Of a stretch of 64,000 nt of DNA, positions 7,513 to 16,667 are shown piece after piece (position 1 is the first letter of the stretch; each line of letters opens with the position of its first letter). The stretch comes from Oscillatoria nigro-viridis PCC 7112. Its GTDB lineage: Bacteria; Cyanobacteriota; Cyanobacteriia; Cyanobacteriales; Microcoleaceae. The notes beneath the pieces are model-generated. The model did not search any database. It was not told the DNA's origin and was given only the letters and a program-made list of their open reading frames with translations. The stretch covers positions 2,928,501-2,992,500 of the forward strand of contig NC_019729.1 of the NCBI RefSeq assembly GCF_000317475.1, written 5' to 3'. The translations under genes and the position numbers were made by a program.

Positions 7513-9564
7513 CTACCTGAGAAAAGCTATAGTAGACTTACCGCTTTTATTAACCTGAGATTTTGAGGCGATCGCCTGCCTGCGATATTGCTCGATCCAG
7601 GATTGAATTGCCAATTTAAATTCAGCTTTTTGTGCGTATTTAATTCCTGCTGGATCGAAGCGATCGCAATAATGAATCTCGATCAACAATGCTAACTCTT
7701 CGAGACAATATAATTCCGGATTTTCTTTTTTTAACCTCTCGATCCAATTTTTTAAAGACTCGGAAGGAGGGCGAATCAATCCCGACTCATTTAACGCCTG
7801 TTCGATTAAATAAAATTCCGATTTCGGACTCAACGAATCTTTGTTATAAATAGCTTTTAGCCAGCTTTGTTTGTTAGATAAAAGGCGTACATTTTTCTTA
7901 AAATTAGGATTACACATCCGAAAAAATATTAATGCCAGTAGGATGACTCCCCCCAACTTCCATCCATTGCTACCCGATAAATATCGCAGCCCCAGCAAAA
8001 TTTTGTAAGTCAATAGCGACCATAAATCAGAGATAAATGCCCCTGGGGGAGCAGCAGCATCCTCCATGCTTTCCCAATCAGAAGGCGTAGGATCAAAAGC
8101 TTGCCATTTTCCCGCGATATAAGCCAAAGTCCAAGCATGAGCATGGCGACTTCTTACAATATATTGGTTCTCCAAAGAACTAAATTCGTGAACAGAATAT
8201 CCAACAGCATAACGGGCTGGAATACCGAGTTTTCTGAGGAGAAGTGTCGCAGCAGTAGCAAAATATTCACAATGTCCAGAGCGAGTGTGCAGTAAAAATG
8301 TTGATAGAGGCGTAGCATCATTATCTTTGCCCCCAAGCTTCAGTGAATAAACGAAATTTTTTAGGAAAAACCACTCCATTTTATCTAATATTTCTGGTAG
8401 CGACTTTCCTTGAATATCCATTTGGCTGAGGATTTTATTCAGTGCAGCTATTTCTGATTTTGGTATTTGCAGGTCGTCTTCTGTAGGGGGGCTATCTACA
8501 GAAAAATTATTATTAAAGTAGCTTCGATAAGCCAGCATATCAACTTTTCCCACCACTTTTATTGTGCCATATTTATTCTTTTCCATCTGACTGACAGGCA
8601 ATGCGTCAATTTTAAAAGTTCCATCTGGCAGCTTTAATAAACCTTGGTTGCCTTGGAGTGTAGCCGAAATAGTAATCGTTGATGGATTCGGTAGTTGGTC
8701 GCCTAAATCCCAAGTTGTGCCATTAATCTTTGGTTGTACGGGAACAAAGTTAGGATTTAAGGCGAGCCAAAGTGAAGAGTTGTAGCGATTATAAGTGGCT
8801 TCTCTTAGCAGTCGGGGAGGGGTCTGTTTAGCTTCAGGAGCAACTCTAAAAATAATTTCATTTGACTGTTTTAATAATCCCACTGAGCCGATGTTAGTTT
8901 GTTTTTTCAAAAAATCTGTTTCTTGAGAACTCCCATTACTAAGCCATGAGATTGCTTGCTGTTCTACTGCTAGGTGAACTTGGTGCAGCCCCATCTGTCC
9001 TATAAATCCTATACTGCCAGCAATTAACATCAGACCCAGCCAGAGAATAGATGAAAATCTTTTCGTTCTCACAGACCACAAAGCAATAGCGGTTAAGGCA
9101 AATATCCCAGCATAAAAAGAGATATCTCTACTGTTCGCCGTACTAGCGGATAGCAGACAACAGATAAAATATGGATAATTTAGATTCACCATCAAGGGGT
9201 TAAGTGGTGCTGTTTTTGTTGCCTTGTTTAACCACAAAAACAATAGGCGTATATCCAGACTTTCCTTGACAGAATATACCTGAGCAGCTACCAGTGGAAA
9301 AAATACACCAGGAAGCCACTGCAACAAATTATATATCAAGTAAATAGAGCGGTTGGCGACCAGGAGATAAACCAGCAAACAGCACAAAAAAATCAGACAT
9401 AAATTAGCAATGCGCCTAAAATCACTAGCTGAAAAATCCCACCGATAAGGCAACCAGTTAGCTGCCTCTAAAATCAGAGCGATTGGCAAAGCCAAAAACC
9501 ACAGTCCCGTCTGCCAGCCCCAAAAAATTACACTAACACCCAAAAGAAGCACCGGCATTTTCAT
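7513..9564 (-). CDS. TgpA-like transmembrane transglutaminase-domain protein
   Basis: A 683-residue membrane protein. The N-terminal third has several hydrophobic segments (from MPVLLLGVSVIFWGWQTG to about residue 210). A periplasmic transglutaminase-like core follows, with the catalytic triad visible as SGHCEYFATAATLLLRKLG (Cys), HAHAWTLAYI (His) and FDPTPSDW (Asp). One more membrane segment (GGVILLALIFF) precedes a cytosolic tail that resembles DUF4129. Its ATG overlaps the stop of the DUF58 gene by four bases (9561-9564). In related organisms MoxR-DUF58-TgpA operons act in cell-envelope or macromolecular assembly; the specific role here is unknown. Confidence 0.88.
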   Translation of the reverse strand: MKMPVLLLGVSVIFWGWQTGLWFLALPIALILEAANWLPYRWDFSASDFRRIANLCLIFLCCLLVYLLVANRSIYLIYNLLQWLPGVFFPLVAAQVYSVKESLDIRLLFLWLNKATKTAPLNPLMVNLNYPYFICCLLSASTANSRDISFYAGIFALTAIALWSVRTKRFSSILWLGLMLIAGSIGFIGQMGLHQVHLAVEQQAISWLSNGSSQETDFLKKQTNIGSVGLLKQSNEIIFRVAPEAKQTPPRLLREATYNRYNSSLWLALNPNFVPVQPKINGTTWDLGDQLPNPSTITISATLQGNQGLLKLPDGTFKIDALPVSQMEKNKYGTIKVVGKVDMLAYRSYFNNNFSVDSPPTEDDLQIPKSEIAALNKILSQMDIQGKSLPEILDKMEWFFLKNFVYSLKLGGKDNDATPLSTFLLHTRSGHCEYFATAATLLLRKLGIPARYAVGYSVHEFSSLENQYIVRSRHAHAWTLAYIAGKWQAFDPTPSDWESMEDAAAPPGAFISDLWSLLTYKILLGLRYLSGSNGWKLGGVILLALIFFRMCNPNFKKNVRLLSNKQSWLKAIYNKDSLSPKSEFYLIEQALNESGLIRPPSESLKNWIERLKKENPELYCLEELALLIEIHYCDRFDPAGIKYAQKAEFKLAIQSWIEQYRRQAIASKSQVNKSGKSTIAFLR

Positions 9565-10913
9565 AGTTTCATTAACTCCTCTTGTATTTGACCTAGCTTT
9601 AAAATATGGCAGCTTGTTAAGTCATCTTTAATCAAATCTAAATTTAAGCTATCTAATTGAGCGTCTCGCTCTGTTAAAATTAAAACTAAGGTATGGATAC
9701 CGCGACTTATCAGATAATTTACTAATTTTTTTCTAGGTTCGTCCCAACACAAAAATATACAAATACAACCGCTTAGGAGAGAGATTTTATCCATCAAAAC
9801 TGAGGTGAGCGAGTCAAAAACTTTATCCTGACAGGCACCGAGTGATGCGAGAATTTCTAGCATTTTTTCAGTAGAGTTCAGCCCTCTGCCAAAGGTAAAA
9901 CAATAAGCTTCTTGAGCGACGAACATCAAATCCAACAATGATTCTTGAGTCTGAACTTCATAGGATAATGAAGCAGCAATTGAAATAGCCTCTTCTAAAA
10001 TTTCACTATATTTTACACTTTGAAACGTATCCAAAATTAGGGCGTGCCTCACAAAAAATTCATCCTGTTCTTCTTTGACAATTGGCTTACCTGCTTTTGC
10101 CCAACTTTTCCAGTGAATTTTGCGTAGCGAATCTCCCTGTCGATAATCCCGCAGAGACCTAAATTCCTCGGAATCTCCTACGGATGAAGCTAAGGTTACG
10201 CCACCTGATTGATATCTTCTTGAGCCAGGAAGCTGAATTGGTGGTAAATGATATAGTTTGGGTAAAATTAAGATAGATTGGGGCAAGGAAATTGTTTTAC
10301 AAGCATTCCAAATCCCAAAAGGATCTGACCTAGTAACTGTTAGACCACTGAGGCGGATAACACCCCTGTAGGATGGCGTAATTTCACATACCACTTCTGT
10401 TTTGCTATTGGGTGGAAGAGGAGGCAATTCTATGACCTTAGCTGTGGCGCATTGTTTTCTATAAATCAGCCACACCCAACGATAATAGCCGAAGTATTTA
10501 TCCAATGAAGTGCGCTTTTCTTCACAGGGTTCAGGTGTTTCTATAAATTCTTGAAAGCTTGGGTATGGGTCGGCAAAATTTTCCCACAATTTCAGGTTAG
10601 TTTGAGTCTGGCTAGTTTTGTTATGAATGAGAATACGGTATTTTAAAGAGACTCCAACAGTTGCAAACTTTGGTAAGAAGCGTACTGCATTGAAGCTGAA
10701 GCGAAAAAATTTACTAAAAATTATGGCTATTCCTATAATTGACAACAGGAAAGTAAAAATTTGATAAGTCACAGTCTGATTAGTATCTAATCCTAAAACC
10801 CCCGCTAAAAGCGTGCAGCTAAGCACTGCTAACCCATTGTTAGTCAATCGCTTCTTTCGCGAGCGATTTACACGCGCACCGAAGCGAAAAACAGCGTATA
10901 AAAAACGTTTCAT
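9561..10913 (-). CDS. DUF58 domain-containing protein
   Basis: A 450-residue protein with two N-terminal membrane segments (GLAVLSCTLLAGVLGLD and IFTFLLSIIGIAIIF), a beta-rich middle part and the DUF58 signature EEFRSLRDYRQGDSLRKIHW around residue 250-270, followed by a vWA-like C-terminal half. DUF58 proteins are partners of MoxR AAA+ ATPases. The gene starts three bases after the MoxR stop codon and overlaps the transglutaminase gene, so the three are one operon. Confidence 0.9.
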   Translation of the reverse strand: MKRFLYAVFRFGARVNRSRKKRLTNNGLAVLSCTLLAGVLGLDTNQTVTYQIFTFLLSIIGIAIIFSKFFRFSFNAVRFLPKFATVGVSLKYRILIHNKTSQTQTNLKLWENFADPYPSFQEFIETPEPCEEKRTSLDKYFGYYRWVWLIYRKQCATAKVIELPPLPPNSKTEVVCEITPSYRGVIRLSGLTVTRSDPFGIWNACKTISLPQSILILPKLYHLPPIQLPGSRRYQSGGVTLASSVGDSEEFRSLRDYRQGDSLRKIHWKSWAKAGKPIVKEEQDEFFVRHALILDTFQSVKYSEILEEAISIAASLSYEVQTQESLLDLMFVAQEAYCFTFGRGLNSTEKMLEILASLGACQDKVFDSLTSVLMDKISLLSGCICIFLCWDEPRKKLVNYLISRGIHTLVLILTERDAQLDSLNLDLIKDDLTSCHILKLGQIQEELMKL

Positions 10914-10916
10914 TTT

Positions 10917-11879
10917 TTAGGCTGGTACAGGAATAGATTTGATAATTTCTTCAACAACACCGGGAGCCATTCTACCAGAAAAACGCGCTTGAGGTTCCAT
11001 TACTAGGCGATGAGCAATGACTGATACCGCCTGTTCTTGAATATGTTCTGGCGTAACAAACTCATAGCCATCGAAGAAAGCTAATGCTTGAGCAACTTTC
11101 ATTAAAGCTATGGAAGCTCTGGGACTCGCCCCTAGTTGTACGCCTTCGGCTGAGCGAGTTGCATTCACGATATCTACGAGGTAACGTTTCAATTCTTCAC
11201 TAATTCTAACTTGCTTTACCTGCTGTTTTAAGCTAATTAAATCCTCTAAATTAACGCAGGTTTGAAGTGTATCAATAGGATGTTGATTAATTTGGTCTCC
11301 GAGCAGGTTAACTTCGTCTTCTGGGGAGATGTATCCTAGACTAAATTGAACGGCAAAGCGATCCATTTGGGCTTCAGGAAGTGGATAAGTGCCACGAGAT
11401 TCTACTGGATTTTGAGTCGCAATGACAAAAAATGGGTCTTTAAGTTTTCGCAAATTTCCGTCAATGCTGACTTGAAATTCTGCCATTGCTTCTAGGAGGG
11501 CGGATTGGGTTCGCGGTGATGACCGATTGATTTCGTCAGCCAAGATAATATTAGCAAAAATTGGGCCTTCGTGGAAATGGAACGTGCGTTGATTCGGGTC
11601 GAGCATGGATATGCCCAAGATATCGGAGGGCAAAAGATCAGGTGTAAATTGAATGCGTTTAAAGCTGACATCTACAGATAAGGCTAGGGCTTTAGCTAGG
11701 GTAGTTTTACCTGTACCGGGATAATCTTCTAGGAGGACGTGCCCGCCACTGACAAAGGCTGACAGCAATTTCCTGATTGCTGCTGATTGCCCTTTCACCA
11801 CTTTTTGAATGTTGTTGGAAATCCTTTGATAAATTTCTCTGCCCGACTGAGCGTGATTTTCTGTAATTGCTTTATACAT
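10917..11879 (-). CDS. MoxR-family AAA+ ATPase
   Basis: A 320-residue AAA_3 ATPase. Walker A is DYPGTGKTTLAKAL near residue 56, Walker B is IILADEINRSSPRTQSALLEAM near residue 112 and sensor 1 is FFVIATQNPVE. The arginine-containing LPEAQMDRFAVQF and the C-terminal lid (SPRASIALMKVAQALAF) are present. MoxR ATPases act as chaperones for assembling or activating partner proteins with vWA domains, here most likely the adjacent DUF58 protein. First gene of the three-gene operon; ATG at 11879. Confidence 0.93.
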   Translation of the reverse strand: MYKAITENHAQSGREIYQRISNNIQKVVKGQSAAIRKLLSAFVSGGHVLLEDYPGTGKTTLAKALALSVDVSFKRIQFTPDLLPSDILGISMLDPNQRTFHFHEGPIFANIILADEINRSSPRTQSALLEAMAEFQVSIDGNLRKLKDPFFVIATQNPVESRGTYPLPEAQMDRFAVQFSLGYISPEDEVNLLGDQINQHPIDTLQTCVNLEDLISLKQQVKQVRISEELKRYLVDIVNATRSAEGVQLGASPRASIALMKVAQALAFFDGYEFVTPEHIQEQAVSVIAHRLVMEPQARFSGRMAPGVVEEIIKSIPVPA

Positions 11880-11934
11880 TATTTATTGTGTTCGTAGGCT
11901 TCGGTTACTGTCCCGCTGATTGGCTTCGCTCGAT

Positions 11935-12471
11935 TTAACTATTTACAGCATTTTTCCAATATGTATAAGTTTTTAAACCAATACTTTTTTGATTTTCATT
12001 ATATATCTCATCCAAACACATAAAAAGAGCCAAAGCATAATTCTTCAATCCCAAGTCTGTCAAACTTGTGATAATCCTAGTCAGCCGCAGGTAGTTGTGA
12101 TTAAATTGTTCAATCCACTCTCTTTTTCTTGACAAATATTCCTCGGATTTTACAATTACAATTTCTGCGTTTTCCCCTTCGCGGCATTGCAAACCGTAAA
12201 ACGCCAGCATGACCTTGAACGAATGGAGTAACCGATTTCTCAACTCTTCACTTGTTCTAAAAGCTTGAATTACCTCATCATTTAAAGTTGGAGCACTGGA
12301 ATTAAAGCGACTCTTTTCTCTCAGGGGAAATAGCCATTGAATGTAATTGTGCACCGATTCCAGCTTCTGGTAATCCCACGACCAAATATCCTCGATCGCC
12401 CGACCTTGTGAATCAGGCTGCTGACCGAGATAGAATGCTAAAATTTTGTTTTGTTTGGTTGAATCACTCAT
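11935..12471 (-). CDS. Opioid growth factor receptor (OGFr)-like domain protein
   Basis: A 178-residue soluble protein. The stretch from residue 20, with EDIWSWDYQKLESVHNYIQW and LFPLREKSRFN, matches the conserved OGFr N-terminal domain known from animal OGFr proteins and from scattered bacteria. A later helical part includes WIEQFNHNYLRLTRIITSLT and ends with LKTYTYWKNAV. Function in bacteria is unknown. It lies 56 bases upstream of the MoxR operon on the same strand and could be read into it, but there is no overlap. Family recognition is from memory of the domain signature. Confidence 0.75.
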   Translation of the reverse strand: MSDSTKQNKILAFYLGQQPDSQGRAIEDIWSWDYQKLESVHNYIQWLFPLREKSRFNSSAPTLNDEVIQAFRTSEELRNRLLHSFKVMLAFYGLQCREGENAEIVIVKSEEYLSRKREWIEQFNHNYLRLTRIITSLTDLGLKNYALALFMCLDEIYNENQKSIGLKTYTYWKNAVNS

Positions 12472-12504
12472 TAATAAGTTGTGTTGTATCTAAATTGTAT
12501 TTTT

Positions 12505-12643
12505 GGGCGGGCGGGACGCCCACCCCACAACCTGAAAATTTAATTTTTGTGTGGAACAGGCCCGAGTGCCTGTTCTTCAAAATAGTTTTCTTGAGTCGGT
12601 TAAAACCGACTTTAGCTATTAGCCAGGGGTTTAAACCCCTGGC
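12505..12643. repeat. Palindromic intergenic repeat cluster (REP-like)
   Basis: In order: a GGGCGGGCGGGACGCCCACC element, a hairpin around AACAGGCCCGAGTGCCTGTT (12555-12574), GTCGGTTAAAACCGAC (12595-12610, 7-bp stem) and a perfect 22-bp palindrome at 12622-12643 (GCCAGGGG...CCCCTGGC). The last two are joined by TTTAGCTATTA. A related copy lies at 16602-16637 and a related GGCAGG...CCTACCCCAC element near 15602-15623, so this is a dispersed family. Confidence 0.8.
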
Positions 12644-12656
12644 TGCTTCGCCCTGT

Positions 12657-14000
12657 TTAGCGCAGAGTCACAAACTCTTCAGCAGTCGATGGGTGAATGC
12701 CGATCGTCGCATCGAAGTCTTTCTTCGTAGCTCCCATATTAACAGCGATCGCCATTCCTTGAATAATCTCGCCCGCGTCTTTCCCCACCATGTGCACGCC
12801 CAAAACTCTGTCAGTATTAGTTTCAACAACTAACTTGACAAAAGTCTTCTCATCTGCACCTGTCAAAGAATGAAACATGGGTCTAAACTTGGCTGTATAG
12901 CACTTAATTGATTCGGGAAACTTAGCTTTAGCCTCCTCTTCTGTTAAGCCAACTGTAGCTGCTTCCGGCTGCGAAAATACTGCTGATGCAACATTTTCGT
13001 GACTGATCGATCTGGGGTTATTACCAAATTCAGTATCGGCAAAAGCACGGCCTTCAGCGATCGCAACTGGTGTTAAATTAATCCGGTTGGTGCAATCTCC
13101 GACTGCAAAAATGTGCGGCTGGCTGGTGCGGCTGTCTTTGGTAACAGCGATCGCACCTTTATCGGTTTCTACTCCCGCATTTTCTAAACCCAATTTTTCT
13201 AAATTAGGCTGACGCCCGGTAGCGCACAACAGCGCATCTACTATTAGCGTTCCTTCGGATTTTCCCGACAGAGTTAATTTTAAACCTTCTGGGGTTTTCT
13301 CAATCTGCTCGATCGAGCTTTCTGTCAAAATGTTTATTCCGTGCTTAATCATTCCTTCTTGCACGTTAGCGCGAATTTCTTCGTCGAAGTAGTGCAGAAT
13401 GCGATCGCGCCGGATGATTTGAGTTACTTGGCTTCCCAACCCGTTCATAATGCAGGCAAATTCGACGCCGATGTAGCCGCCACCCCAAATGGCTAACCGT
13501 TTTGGCTGTTCTTTTAGCAGGAAAATTTCGCGAGAAGTAATGGCGTGTTCGATACCAGGAATATCGATTCTGTGAGCTTCGCCGCCGACTGCAATTAAGA
13601 TTTTGGCCGCCGTGATTTTTCTGTCACCAACTTCGACAGTGTGGGGGTCAATAAATTTGGCGTATCCTGAGATCAATTCGACTCCGGCTTTTTCAAGAAA
13701 GCTGATGTGCAGTTTGCTGAGTCGGCGCACTTCTGTGTCTACGGTGGTGACGAGTTTTTCCCAGTCAAAGCTGCTTTCTACTGGACTCCAGCCGTAGCCC
13801 ACCGCATCTTCATAAAGGTGCGAAAATGTTGAGGCGTAAACCATCAGTTTTTTGGGAACACAGCCGCGAATTACGCAGGTTCCGCCTACTAAATCATTTT
13901 CGGCGATCGCCACTTTTGCTCCGTAGGATGCTGCTCGCTTGGAACTCGCCAATCCGCCGGAACCCGCACCTATCACAAACAAGTCGTAATCGTATGTCAT
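12657..14000 (-). CDS. gor: Glutathione-disulfide reductase
   Basis: A 447-residue FAD-dependent pyridine nucleotide-disulfide oxidoreductase reducing oxidised glutathione with NAD(P)H. FAD-binding VIGAGSGGLASSKRAASYG at the N-terminus, the redox-active disulfide in GGTCVIRGCVPKKLM, the NAD(P)H site WGGGYIGVEFACIMNGLG near residue 172, the second FAD motif IFAVGDCTN, and the C-terminal dimer-interface GIHPSTAEEFVTLR with the catalytic His are all present. The ATG at 14000 was chosen over a TTG five codons upstream. No neighbouring glutathione genes; likely a stand-alone oxidative-stress gene. Confidence 0.95.
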   Translation of the reverse strand: MTYDYDLFVIGAGSGGLASSKRAASYGAKVAIAENDLVGGTCVIRGCVPKKLMVYASTFSHLYEDAVGYGWSPVESSFDWEKLVTTVDTEVRRLSKLHISFLEKAGVELISGYAKFIDPHTVEVGDRKITAAKILIAVGGEAHRIDIPGIEHAITSREIFLLKEQPKRLAIWGGGYIGVEFACIMNGLGSQVTQIIRRDRILHYFDEEIRANVQEGMIKHGINILTESSIEQIEKTPEGLKLTLSGKSEGTLIVDALLCATGRQPNLEKLGLENAGVETDKGAIAVTKDSRTSQPHIFAVGDCTNRINLTPVAIAEGRAFADTEFGNNPRSISHENVASAVFSQPEAATVGLTEEEAKAKFPESIKCYTAKFRPMFHSLTGADEKTFVKLVVETNTDRVLGVHMVGKDAGEIIQGMAIAVNMGATKKDFDATIGIHPSTAEEFVTLR

Positions 14001-14250
14001 AATTGTGTTTACCAAAAATCTCTAACTTACCAAGTTTTCGCTTAACTTTTCTTAATCATAGCTCAAAAATTTTGCCTTTGAGTCCTTTTGAGCGTTACAT
14101 ACACAGCTATTTGAAGGGTAAAACAACGGGGGACGAGCCGATCTTTGGCTATCCTACAGCCCCGCAATGCCATGTGTGATGAAAAGTTTAACCGTATAAG
14201 AGCCGGTAGCGTCACTCCACCCTACTTGCTTGCTGCTATTGTCAGCTTCG

Positions 14251-15093
14251 TTAACTCTGCTGCTGCTGTGACTCGGTAGATTGAGCTGGCTCTGTATTCT
14301 GCTCCTTTGACGCTGTATCATCGGGTTTTTGGATTTGCTTGAGATGAATCTCATTCACCTGATTGATAAAGTTTTCTATTGCCATTTTTTTCATTTGTTG
14401 ATATTGGGCTTCGTCGGCTACATCGTAGCAACGATAAGCTGGAGTCACTCCTAATACAAATTTCTCCTGTTCCGCTTCTAACAATTCCACAGTCGTGTTA
14501 GCAGCAATCCAATTCTCCTGAAAAGGAAAGGAGGTAACTATACTGGCGACTATGGAGGCGACAGCGGGACAAATTACGGGCAGCCACTTGAGCAAAGATT
14601 GACCTGGTTCCAATTTGTCTACCAATACTAAAATTGGTGTTACTCCCGATAAAACAACGGTTGCCAATTGGAAAGTATAGTAAATATTTCTCGAAGTCTC
14701 TCGAGTTTTTTTATAATCGTCAATCAACTCCTGGCAATATAGTAAAGCCTTTTCTCTCACCGGGGTGATCGGATTGTTATCCGAAACATTATCCGGGTTT
14801 AAGAGATAATTATATAGTTCAGCTTTTCTTCGGATCTCTAACTGATTAGCACTATTCCTAGACTTTTGATCCAATTGTCTATTGGTCAGAAACAGAAAAA
14901 TAAAACTCGACAGAAAAACAGATCCCAAAATAAAGATAAGTTGATTGTCTGGAAAAACTCTGGTAAGGATGCCTGCACCCACAAAAGCGGCTATGGATAA
15001 ATACTCAACAATTTTCAGGAAAGATAACATTTGTGGACTAGATGAGACTGTATTGGAAATCTCGGTCTGGTTTGTATCCGCAGAAGTAGTCAT
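14251..15093 (-). CDS. DUF4231 (SLATT-like) membrane protein
   Basis: A 280-residue protein with two pairs of hydrophobic segments: around residues 28-45 and 52-70 (LIFILGSVFLSSFIFLFL) and around 145-160 and 168-188 (WLPVICPAVASIVASIVTSF). Between and after them are helical, charged regions (EIRRKAELYNYLLNP; ANTTVELLEAEQEKFVLGV), the pattern of DUF4231/SLATT proteins. The C-terminal 30 residues are Q/T/S/E-rich and low in complexity. SLATT proteins are proposed pore-forming effectors in some nucleotide-signalling defence systems; here no nucleotide cyclase or sensor lies nearby, so a defence role is only a possibility. Confidence 0.75.
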   Translation of the reverse strand: MTTSADTNQTEISNTVSSSPQMLSFLKIVEYLSIAAFVGAGILTRVFPDNQLIFILGSVFLSSFIFLFLTNRQLDQKSRNSANQLEIRRKAELYNYLLNPDNVSDNNPITPVREKALLYCQELIDDYKKTRETSRNIYYTFQLATVVLSGVTPILVLVDKLEPGQSLLKWLPVICPAVASIVASIVTSFPFQENWIAANTTVELLEAEQEKFVLGVTPAYRCYDVADEAQYQQMKKMAIENFINQVNEIHLKQIQKPDDTASKEQNTEPAQSTESQQQQS

Positions 15094-15732
15094 TGCTTTG
15101 TAGTTAGTTTGGCGATCGGATACAAGTTTAGCCTATTGGGATTGCTATTCTACCCAAGCTCTGTCAACGTGGAGAAGAAGAGCCTCAAACCTTTGAAAAT
15201 TGGTGGCTGGCGATCGTTAAATCTTCCTTGTTTAACAGTTGATGACCAATAAACTGGGTTTATTGGTCATCAACTGTTAGGATGACCTAAAGCAGGTCGA
15301 TCGTACCTTGACAGGGGCTACCACAAGCACCCTACAGAGGGAGTCGGCGCATAAATAGTAGAGATTTTTTGGCGCTACTCAATCAAAGTATGGTTTTGCC
15401 TTTAGGGATAATTCTAAGTGCTTACACCGTCAGCGGTGGGGAAATCACGGGGGGATTGCCCCTACAAATTTCATGCCCAATTGACCAACGCCGATTTTTT
15501 TTTCCACTCCAACTTTACCTCCAGGTCGGTGTCAAAGTATTCACTATGACCTTCATACAAAGCTTCTGTTTATTAAACCTCTCCAGAAAAGCCTGTCAAG
15601 GGCAGGCAGGATGCCTACCCCACAAGAATTATTGGAGATGTCTATTAGCATCGAAACAGCCGTCACTCCTGCCACGAAAACTGATGGGAAGTGTTAGCTT
15701 AGTAGTTAGTTGTGTCGATCGCACAGAAAAAA
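15094..15732. other. Intergenic region, about 640 bp, with strong hairpin
   Basis: No supported gene. It holds the perfect 20-bp inverted repeat at 15234-15278 and a GGCAGGCAGGATGCCTACCCC element near 15600, a dispersed repeat type. The last 100 bases should contain the promoter of the ABC ATPase gene; none could be fixed. Confidence 0.5.
15234..15278. repeat. Perfect 20-bp inverted repeat with 5-nt loop
   Basis: AACAGTTGATGACCAATAAA (15234-15253), loop CTGGG, then its exact reverse complement (15259-15278). There is no U-run after it on either strand, so it is not a standard intrinsic terminator. It could be the core of a small inverted-repeat element or a regulatory RNA hairpin. Confidence 0.85.
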
Positions 15733-16497
15733 ATGCCTGAACTACAAACCGATACTTACCAAGACCTCGACCCGCAAGTCCTCTCAAAGCCCGTTGTTGT
15801 CGGTCTGGAAGATGTAACAAAAGTTTACGGGATTGGCGACCTGGAAGTTCGCGCCTTAAACGGTGTCAGCTTGACGGTAAGACAAGGAGAATATTGCTCG
15901 ATTATGGGCGCATCGGGATCGGGCAAATCTACAGCTATGAATATTATCGGCTGTCTCGATCGACCTACGAGCGGCAGTTACTACTTAGACGGCGTAGATG
16001 TCGCCCAAATGCCCGAAGCAGAATTAGCCGGAATTCGCAATTTAAAATTGGGGTTTGTCTTCCAACAATTTCACCTGTTACCTCAATTGACAGCATTAGA
16101 AAATGTCATGTTACCGATGGTTTATGCCGGCATTCCCACAGCAGAAAGACGCGAACGGGCAGTAGAGGCTTTAACAAAAGTAGGGCTGGAAAGCCGCCTG
16201 CACAACAGACCGAATCAACTGTCAGGAGGACAGCAGCAGCGGGTAGCCATCGCCAGGGCTATTGTCAACCGTCCCGTGTTGTTGCTGGCTGATGAACCTA
16301 CAGGTGCATTGGATACAAAAACTACTCAAGAAGTAATGGATATTTTTACAGAATTCAACGAAAGCGGCATGACTGTTGTTATGGTAACGCACGAACCCGA
16401 AGTAGCGCGTCAAACTCGCCGCGTTGTCTGGTTCCGCGACGGTAAAGTTATTCACAACAATCTCAAGCCCGAAGAGCTTTCACACGCTGTATTTTAG
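15733..16497 (+). CDS. ABC transporter ATP-binding protein (MacB/LolD/DevA type)
   Basis: A 254-residue ATPase. Walker [22 protein letters not shown]-loop [21 protein letters not shown], signature [15 protein letters not shown], Walker [15 protein letters not shown] and H-loop VTHEPEVA are all present. The FQQFHLLP and ENVMLP segments and the 230-residue core place it in the MacB/LolD/DevA class that energises macrolide or lipoprotein/glycolipid export with an FtsX-like permease. No permease gene is next to it, so its partner is elsewhere. The ATG at 15733 was preferred over a GTG at 15712. Confidence 0.9.
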   Translation: MPELQTDTYQDLDPQVLSKPVVVGLEDVTKVYGIGDLEVRALNGVSLTVRQGEYCSIMGASGSGKSTAMNIIGCLDRPTSGSYYLDGVDVAQMPEAELAGIRNLKLGFVFQQFHLLPQLTALENVMLPMVYAGIPTAERRERAVEALTKVGLESRLHNRPNQLSGGQQQRVAIARAIVNRPVLLLADEPTGALDTKTTQEVMDIFTEFNESGMTVVMVTHEPEVARQTRRVVWFRDGKVIHNNLKPEELSHAVF

Positions 16498-16548
16498 TAT
16501 AAGAGCTAAAAGAAAATTGGGCGATTGAAATCGCTTCTAGACAAACGA

Positions 16549-16566
16549 AGTCCGCCTGCGCGGACT
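16549..16566. terminator. Hairpin downstream of ABC ATPase gene
   Basis: AGTCCGC (16549-16555) pairs with GCGGACT (16560-16566) around a four-base loop, 50 bases after the ATPase stop. No long T-run follows, so termination is possible but not secure; the sequence is also part of a dispersed palindromic repeat block. Confidence 0.4.
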
Positions 16567-16601
16567 GAAGAATCAAGAGGGTATGAGTCTTATGCAAGAG
16601 G

Positions 16602-16637
16602 ACTTTAGCTATTAGACAGGGGTTTTCAACCCCTGGC
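16602..16637. repeat. Copy of TTTAGCTATTAG-CAGGGGTTT palindromic repeat
   Basis: ACTTTAGCTATTAGACAGGG followed by GTTTTCAACCCCTGGC repeats the 12608-12643 block with a few changes, mostly in the palindrome centre. It lies between convergent genes. Confidence 0.75.
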
Positions 16638-16667
16638 GGACTAATACACAAAACGCCTGATATGTGA

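Noticed and set aside
15369..15740. 123-codon ORF upstream of the ABC ATPase
   Set aside because: Contains repeat-derived sequence and has no homology features; overlaps the ATPase start in another frame.
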